From the NCBI GenBank assembly GCA_013002105.1, contig JABDKS010001008.1, positions 1 to 20,912 of the forward strand: DNA of 20,912 nucleotides, in the 5' to 3' direction. Each line of letters begins with the position of its first letter. Positions within the stretch are counted from its first letter, which is position 1. Shown here piece after piece: positions 15,742 through 20,912 of the stretch. The stretch is from Pirellulaceae bacterium. GTDB lineage: Bacteria > Planctomycetota > Planctomycetia > Pirellulales > Pirellulaceae. Below the pieces are notes generated by a model, which saw only the letters and a list, made by a program, of their open reading frames with translations, was not told the DNA's origin and did not search any database. Position numbers and translations under genes: made by a program.

Positions 15742-17171
15742 GGATCGACTCCCGTGATAGTATCGATCGCATCTGTATCAGCAACCGGTTTTTCGACAAT
15801 CGTGACAGCCTCCCGGCGTTGCGTCCAATCGGAGGTTCGATCCATGGGCATCGCGCGTGTACCATCCGTGCTCGACAGAGAACCGTCAACCGATTGCATA
15901 TCAATCCACCGCGACAGCGATGCGTCGTGAACGTCGATCCAACGCATCGATCGACGTCGCCGCCACGCTGCCAACTGCGATTCCAGGTCGCCCGAAGAGT
16001 GTGAATCAGTGTTTCGGTGCTGCGACGAGATCGCATCATCCATCGATCGGGTGCTGATCACGATCAAATCTTGCTGACCTGCTGATACGGAGAACGCTTG
16101 CTCGGTTGCGGTCACCAACTCGGGCGTCGACGAAGCCTGCAGGCCCGAGAGCATTTGCAACATCCGGTGACGTGATGGAGACGATCGACCCGACGCAACC
16201 GCTTCGATCACGTCGCCTGCGACGACTAGCGAAACGCGACTGGTCGGGGACAACGAAAGCCGCATGGCCAGCGTAGCAGCCAAACTGATCGCCAGTTCGA
16301 CGGCTTGATGACCTTGACGTGAACGCATCGATGGGCAATATGCATCGACCAGCAGGCACAAATCGACGTGCCGTTCTTGTTCAAACTGCCGCACGGCCAG
16401 GTCGCCGATCCTCGCGGTGGTTCGCCAATGAATCCAGCGCGGACTATCACCGGATTGCCATTGTCGCAGCCCAAAAAACTCTCCTTCGTTCGCCCCGCTG
16501 CGTCTAGCCGTCATGGCCATGCCACCGTGTTGATTCAGCAATTGCTGTCGCCAGGCGGGACGCAGATTCAACAAACGCGGGTAAACGAAAATTTCGCTCG
16601 CGAGATCCGAACGCTTCCGATCGCTCACCGACGACGCGGTTAGCAAAGCAAACGGAAACGATGTGGATAGACGAACCGGCCCAAAGCGATATCGGCCTCG
16701 CTTGGCCATTACGCATTCGCAATGCGCCCAACTGACCGATCCCGCGGCGACGACGCCGACACCGCAGGCCAGTGGATGGGTGACCGAACCACCGACCGCG
16801 GTTGTCCCACTGGACGATTCGTTGACCCATTGGACAACATCATCAACGCGGGCCATCCACACAGATAGCCAACGGCCACGATTGCGAATCTGGTAACGAA
16901 TGCGAAAAGGTGTCTCGGCAAACGCTTCATCGGGCAATCGACGCGCGATGACGATTGACTCGATAGCACGTCGCGACGTGCGCCACTGAACGATCAACGC
17001 GGCTACCAAAAAACCCGCCAGGACCAGCAGAAGATTGAAACCACGGATGGATCCGCCGACCATTGCGAACGTGGCCACAAAGACAAAGTGAACGCCAAGT
17101 CGTGTGAACCGATGACGATATCGAACCTTACGACAAGTTTCGTCCACGCGATGAGAGTCCTGATCTGGCAT
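15738..17171 (-). CDS. DUF58 domain-containing membrane protein
   Basis: A 477-residue protein with two N-terminal hydrophobic segments (about 24-41 and 44-61), a beta-rich region (about 75-195), and the DUF58 signature EFFGLRQWQSGDSPRWIHW at 231-249, followed by TTARIGDLAVRQFEQE (251-266). A von Willebrand A-like fold follows at about 268-380 (VDLCLLVDAY, DLIVIST), with a loose Ser/Arg/Asp-rich tail. The metal-binding motif is not the full DxSxS. DUF58 proteins usually work with a MoxR AAA+ ATPase in envelope assembly or metal insertion; no moxR gene is next to this one. The ATG at 17171 was chosen over two TTG codons just upstream. It is coupled to the transglutaminase gene by a 4-nt overlap. 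Confidence 0.88.
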   Translation of the reverse strand: MPDQDSHRVDETCRKVRYRHRFTRLGVHFVFVATFAMVGGSIRGFNLLLVLAGFLVAALIVQWRTSRRAIESIVIARRLPDEAFAETPFRIRYQIRNRGRWLSVWMARVDDVVQWVNESSSGTTAVGGSVTHPLACGVGVVAAGSVSWAHCECVMAKRGRYRFGPVRLSTSFPFALLTASSVSDRKRSDLASEIFVYPRLLNLRPAWRQQLLNQHGGMAMTARRSGANEGEFFGLRQWQSGDSPRWIHWRTTARIGDLAVRQFEQERHVDLCLLVDAYCPSMRSRQGHQAVELAISLAATLAMRLSLSPTSRVSLVVAGDVIEAVASGRSSPSRHRMLQMLSGLQASSTPELVTATEQAFSVSAGQQDLIVISTRSMDDAISSQHRNTDSHSSGDLESQLAAWRRRRSMRWIDVHDASLSRWIDMQSVDGSLSSTDGTRAMPMDRTSDWTQRREAVTIVEKPVADTDAIDTITGVDP

Positions 17172-17515
17172 CAACAACTATGTGCAGCGAAGAATGAAAT
17201 GGAGAGATCGATCCGAGCGTGTTGGGTGGCAATTGAGATCGTGAGTTCACACCGTTACCAAAGTCGTCAAGGGCTTGTCGATTTTGTACGTCGCGGCGAG
17301 TGGTCGGCCCGGCATCGACGCGACGCACGTGCCGTTCGATTCACCGCTCTCGAATCACGGCTCACCCGTGCGATGGTGATATCGATTCACTCCATGATGA
17401 TTTGTCGTGTTTTGCAACCGAACGGTGAAGTGCAACAAAGCACGTGTCGCATTCTAACGCAAAGCGACCCGGGATCGACGATCCGATTCCCGATCATTCC
17501 CACGGGGCCCACGTC
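17172..17515 (-). other. Intergenic region with a hairpin after the Nramp-related gene
   Basis: A 344-bp gap with no credible gene. At 17470-17492 the arms CGGGATCG and CGATTCCCG pair with one bulged base around a 6-nt loop, 24 bp past the stop of the Nramp-related gene. There is no T-run after it on the minus strand, so it is at best an atypical terminator. Inside it lies the odd-centred palindrome GGATCGACGATCC (17472-17484). The promoter for the DUF58-transglutaminase pair must lie here but was not recognised. Confidence 0.35.
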
Positions 17516-19126
17516 TTAAAACCCTGCGTAGCCTTGGACTTTGTCAAACACGGTCCAAAGTCCGGTTACCAGCATGGCGGCCGCTGATGTCCACAGCATC
17601 CAATCCCACATTCGACCCGGTGTCAGTCCCGGCACACAGCGTCGATAACGGAAAAACAAGGCGGCACCGGCCAGCATCGGCAACATGATTCCTTGCGCGA
17701 CACCGCTCAGCAACACCAATTGTGCCGGGGCGGGAAAAACCAAGAAGATCAGGACGCTCAGATGCGGAAAGAGGCCACTGAGAATTTTGATCCACTTTTG
17801 TCGCGTGACTTCGTCGTCATCGATCAAACCAATCACGCGCATCGCATCAGAAAACGTTCGCGCGTGGCTGGCATTGGCGACAAAGAAGGTCGAATAGAGC
17901 ACGGCGAAAGCGCCGAACAAGAACACTGCCGCAGCCCACTGCGAAAAGACTGGACGAAACATGACCGCAAGCGTCCGTACCATGTCGTCCTTCTCCGGAT
18001 TCAGTCCGACACGATGTAACACGGCAGCACCGAGAAGGTAAAACGCGATCGTGGAAAACGTATAGATAATCATCGCACCCCACGCATCAAATCGCATCAC
18101 GCGCATCCAGCCGGCCGCTCGGTTTGCCCATTGTGCGGACCCGTCGTTTTTGCCGGCAAATTTCGCGTAGCCTTTCTCCAAACACCAATAGGGATACATC
18201 ACCAATTCGGCTGCACCAACTCCGATGATGCCAAAGGTTGCCAAAGCCGTTCCAATCGGGTTGCCGCCGCCGGTCGATGGGGGCGGACCGGGAACAAGCC
18301 CGCCCCAGAACTCGGCCAAGCTAACCCGGAAGTCCGGTTGGCCCTGTAACAAGAATAGATTCAAACAGGTCAGCACCGTGAACGATGCGACCAGAATCGT
18401 TGACAACGACTGGATCAATCCGTAGCGACCGACGACCAAGACGATGCTGGTAATTACGGAGATCAGGACCGCCCAGATGGCCGCATCGTTGGGCGTGGCA
18501 CGCTGACCATCGTCGCGCACACCGTAGGCGGCTTCGTATTCATCCCACGATACACTGCGTTGAATTTCTGCTTCGATGATTTCGGCTTCGACTCTCTCCG
18601 TCTCCGTCGCTAATCCGGAACGTTCGCGGCGATTTAAAAACGATTCGAATTGTTGCAACTGCTGGGCGTCGGCCGCGTCGTTGTAATCGCGTCCCATCTG
18701 GGAAATGGGAGCGCTGATCGCGAGTGCTTGCCCAACACCGCCAACAATTCCGCCCAACTGCGAGATGCTGGCCAACCACATCAGCAACCAATACCAGACC
18801 AGCCAGTTTCCGCGACCTTGGATTCGAGGCCCGGGAACTTCGTCCAGTGCAACCAACGTGGTCTTGCCACTGATGATTGTGTAGCGTCCCAATTCGATCT
18901 GCGCAAAGACTTTCACAACGCAGCCCAACAGGATCAACCACAGCAGACTGAATCCGGCCTCGGCACCCGTCTTGGTCGTCGCAATCAATTCGCCACTGCC
19001 GACGATACTGCCCGCAACGATCAATCCCGGACCGATGCATCGAATCATCCGCAGCCAACTGGTGGGCGGATCCATCGGGCTGATTACGTCGTCCGCGGGG
19101 TCGGCAGGAGTCGTCGTTTCCGTCAT
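17516..19126 (-). CDS. Nramp-related transporter with altered metal-site motifs
   Basis: A 536-residue polytopic membrane protein of the Nramp superfamily (LeuT fold). The opening IGPGLIVAGSIVGSGELIAT (31-50) aligns with Nramp TM1, but the canonical DPGN metal-binding motif is replaced by the GSIVGSGE region. The TM6 segment GVGAAELVMYPYW (302-314) has MYPY in place of the usual MPH. A hydrophilic segment of about 70 residues (142-212), rich in Glu/Gln/Arg and probably coiled-coil, is inserted between hydrophobic segments. The ATG at 19126 was chosen; the frame stays open 91 codons further upstream, but that stretch is compositionally non-protein-like and would precede the conserved start. 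The superfamily assignment is good. Transport of Mn2+/Fe2+ should not be assumed. Confidence 0.83.
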   Translation of the reverse strand: MTETTTPADPADDVISPMDPPTSWLRMIRCIGPGLIVAGSIVGSGELIATTKTGAEAGFSLLWLILLGCVVKVFAQIELGRYTIISGKTTLVALDEVPGPRIQGRGNWLVWYWLLMWLASISQLGGIVGGVGQALAISAPISQMGRDYNDAADAQQLQQFESFLNRRERSGLATETERVEAEIIEAEIQRSVSWDEYEAAYGVRDDGQRATPNDAAIWAVLISVITSIVLVVGRYGLIQSLSTILVASFTVLTCLNLFLLQGQPDFRVSLAEFWGGLVPGPPPSTGGGNPIGTALATFGIIGVGAAELVMYPYWCLEKGYAKFAGKNDGSAQWANRAAGWMRVMRFDAWGAMIIYTFSTIAFYLLGAAVLHRVGLNPEKDDMVRTLAVMFRPVFSQWAAAVFLFGAFAVLYSTFFVANASHARTFSDAMRVIGLIDDDEVTRQKWIKILSGLFPHLSVLIFLVFPAPAQLVLLSGVAQGIMLPMLAGAALFFRYRRCVPGLTPGRMWDWMLWTSAAAMLVTGLWTVFDKVQGYAGF

Positions 19127-19824
19127 GGAGCGCGCGAACCGAGTAAATCTTGATAAAGTCCGCGATTCATTACGCGGTTCAGAGTGCCAGTCGCCACTAC
19201 AAAGCGTTTGGCAGATCGCAAATGCGGCCGAAATCTGACCCGTTGGCAGTTTCTTGTTGGAAAGTAGGGTGAAAGATCGCGAGGCGCCGGTCAAGCGAAT
19301 ACGTGGAGCACACGGGTGAATGGCAAAGATTTTTTGACGCGTGGTATCGTGTGGGAGCGAATCGATTGTGTCGCGTTGGATGATCGCCCGTCTTTCCACT
19401 GCCGTGGATTGTTTGCCGCGATTCGAGCGTTAAGAGCAATGCATCAGCAACCTCCGGTTTCGCGTTCTGCCCCCGCAATTCCACCGATACAACGCTTGAG
19501 AAGGGCAACATTGGCGTGATGATCGTCGCGAAACCACGCTCCGACGCGGCATTCTGGCTGTCCACACCGTTGCAAATGTCCGCTGCGGGGACCGATAATG
19601 CTACAGATCGTCGAGGATACGGATCGTCGAGAATATCGCCTGATTGCTCGATCACCCGAGACAATCGCCCGAGACAATCGCGATGTCGATTTGCGTTTCG
19701 ATTCAAGGGGAGGTTTTTGGATCGAGTCATGATGGCGTTGGATCCGGTTTCCGATCGGACACGGGATTTTCCTCCTGCTCGCGTCCGCTACCCACAACCA
19801 TTTTGAACTGCGACCCAGCGCTGC
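19127..19824. other. Divergent intergenic region, ~700 bp, no credible gene
   Basis: A long gap between the Nramp-related and RDD genes. Open frames on both strands (up to about 177 codons on the minus strand) overlap one another, are rich in Arg/Ser/His/Cys and lack any recognisable motif. Two short tandem repeats are present (19606-19637 and 19655-19680). No promoter or RNA gene was identified. Confidence 0.5.
19606..19680. repeat. Two adjacent short tandem duplications
   Basis: GATCGTCGAGGATACG at 19606-19621 is followed directly by GATCGTCGAGAATATC at 19622-19637 (13 of 16 identical). At 19655-19667 and 19668-19680, CCCGAGACAATCG is duplicated perfectly. Both lie within 80 bp of each other in non-coding DNA. 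Confidence 0.85.
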
Positions 19825-20912
19825 ATGGCTGCAATGAATCCGCTTGATACGACGATCGCGGTCGTCACTCCCGAGAACATTGCCTTTGACTATCAATTGG
19901 CGGGCCCCTTTCGTCGTCTACCTGCCTATCTGATTGATCTGGCTGTTCGCTGGGGCATCATTTTGGGGGTTGTGCTGGTACTTGGACTCATTGGCGGATT
20001 CGCCGGCGTGTTTTCTTCGCTTGCCGGTCCGTTGATGCAAGCACTTACGGTGATCCTGATCTTTGTCGTCAGCTGGTTCTACGGCACGATCTTAGAAGCC
20101 TATTACAACGGTCGCACCGTTGGAAAATGGGCGTGTGGCATTCGGGTCATCGATGTCGATGGCCGACCGGTGTCTGGGCGGAGCGCCCTGTTGCGCAACC
20201 TGCTACGAACCGCTGATTTGGCACCCGTTGCCGCGTTGAGCCAAATCAACGAAGACGCTCCTCCATTCTTTTTGATTTCCACAGGGATGATCGGTTTGAT
20301 CTCGATGATTTTTACCCGTCGAATGCAACGGCTGGGCGACTTGGCAGCCGGCACGATGGTCATTGTCGACGAAAGGGCTTGGCGATTGCCCGTCGCAAAA
20401 GTCGACGATCCGCGCGTGCCGGCACTCTCGTCCTACGTCCCCGGCGACTATCGCGTCTCGCGCTCCATGGCACGGACGCTGGCGGTGTACGCGGAACGCC
20501 GACATTATTTGACCCCCGCACGGCGTCGCGAAATTGCCCGACATTTGACCGATCCGTTGATCGATCGGTTTGAATTTCGTGCTGACATCGATCCCGATTT
20601 GCTGTTGTATTCGTTGTACTACCGAACCTTTCTGGCGGACTCGTCAGCCGAGGCACCCGATTTGGGACCGCTGCGAGGCTACAGTCCGCTGGCGCGTGAT
20701 TCCGGCAAATTGCCCGAAGCAGTCATGGCGTCAAACGGCGGACCGAGTTCGGCCCGAGCAACCGGATCATTCAAGGGACCGCTACCATCCGCGGGATCAA
20801 ATTTTACGCCACCGACCCCGCCAAAACCGGCTCCGCAAAAACCGACGGCTGCGGACAACCAGATTGCGCCTGCAAGCCCCACACCACCTATGCCGCAGCC
20901 TACGCCATCGCC
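19825..20912 (+). CDS. RDD-family membrane protein, 3' end outside the window
   Basis: At least 362 residues, still open at the window edge. The RDD domain covers about 20-185. RRLPAYLID (30-38) holds the first Arg and Asp, with membrane segments at about 43-65, 70-90 and 148-163. EAYYNGRTVGKWACGIRVID is at 91-110, and RRMQRLGDLAAGTMVI (165-180) carries the last conserved Asp. RDD proteins are small multi-pass membrane proteins; a few are ion antiporters, most are uncharacterised. Downstream is a cytoplasmic, Arg-rich region (about 185-290), then a Pro/Ala/Ser-rich low-complexity tail (PPTPPKPAPQKP and similar). The ATG at 19825 was taken; another lies three codons on. In many bacteria RDD genes head clusters with SpoIIM-like, MoxR and DUF58 genes, and such partners may lie beyond the window. 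Confidence 0.85.
   Translation, partial: MAAMNPLDTTIAVVTPENIAFDYQLAGPFRRLPAYLIDLAVRWGIILGVVLVLGLIGGFAGVFSSLAGPLMQALTVILIFVVSWFYGTILEAYYNGRTVGKWACGIRVIDVDGRPVSGRSALLRNLLRTADLAPVAALSQINEDAPPFFLISTGMIGLISMIFTRRMQRLGDLAAGTMVIVDERAWRLPVAKVDDPRVPALSSYVPGDYRVSRSMARTLAVYAERRHYLTPARRREIARHLTDPLIDRFEFRADIDPDLLLYSLYYRTFLADSSAEAPDLGPLRGYSPLARDSGKLPEAVMASNGGPSSARATGSFKGPLPSAGSNFTPPTPPKPAPQKPTAADNQIAPASPTPPMPQPTPS

Noticed and set aside
19127..19399. 91-residue extension of the Nramp-related protein
   Set aside because: Conserved transporter sequence begins about 30 residues after the inner ATG; the extension lacks protein-like character.
19197..19896. Overlapping minus-strand ORFs (177 and 150 codons) and a 96-codon plus-strand ORF upstream of the RDD gene
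   Set aside because: They overlap one another in different frames, contain the tandem repeats, and have no recognisable motif. A real but unknown gene cannot be excluded.
1..20912. tRNA, rRNA, CRISPR array, insertion sequence, integrase or attachment site
   Set aside because: No cloverleaf-like segment, no regularly spaced repeat array with spacers, and no transposase or recombinase motifs were seen on either strand. A covariance-model search would be needed for a firm negative on small RNAs.

Overview
The window looks like chromosomal DNA of a planctomycete, probably a Pirellulaceae/Rhodopirellula-type organism. This is an inference. It rests on a secreted PQQ-like beta-propeller protein with the 'DWPQW.GPN.DG' opening, a secreted TPR-thioredoxin protein of a kind common there, few genes with a clear Shine-Dalgarno site, frequent TTG/GTG starts, a mid-50s GC content judged by eye, and spacious gene packing. 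No rRNA, tRNA, CRISPR array, transposase or phage gene was recognised.

Left part (1-5706, all minus strand): a three-gene, translationally overlapping unit, transcribed dgcN -> dgcA -> NhaC-family antiporter. The first two resemble the D-glutamate catabolic pair DgcN (D-glutamate N-acetyltransferase, DUF1611) and DgcA (N-acetyl-D-glutamate racemase, enolase superfamily). The antiporter overlaps dgcA by 25 nt and could be the transporter or ion partner of that pathway. Upstream lies a secreted TlpA/ResA-like thioredoxin protein, separated from dgcN by a good Rho-independent terminator.

Middle (6153-10894): a secreted PQQ-like beta-propeller protein (+) converges with a secreted alpha/beta hydrolase (-). 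Then comes a minus-strand run of small proteins of unknown function: a 198-residue helical protein, a short ORF in the same frame as and just after a DUF2283-like protein with a very acidic tail, a small TPR protein and a 121-residue protein. This is the least explained coding block.

Right part (11366-20912): a SAM methyltransferase (+) overlaps the end of cytidylate kinase cmk (-) by 4 nt. Upstream of cmk on the same strand are a TgpA-type membrane transglutaminase and a DUF58 protein with a 4-nt ATGA overlap. The MoxR ATPase that usually accompanies such pairs is not adjacent. Next is an Nramp-related transporter in which the usual metal-binding motifs are replaced. After about 700 bp without a credible gene, an RDD-family membrane protein with a Pro-rich C-terminal part runs off the right end.

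Several short tandem repeats sit in the non-coding gaps, and the palindrome GCGATCGC recurs through the window more often than chance would suggest.
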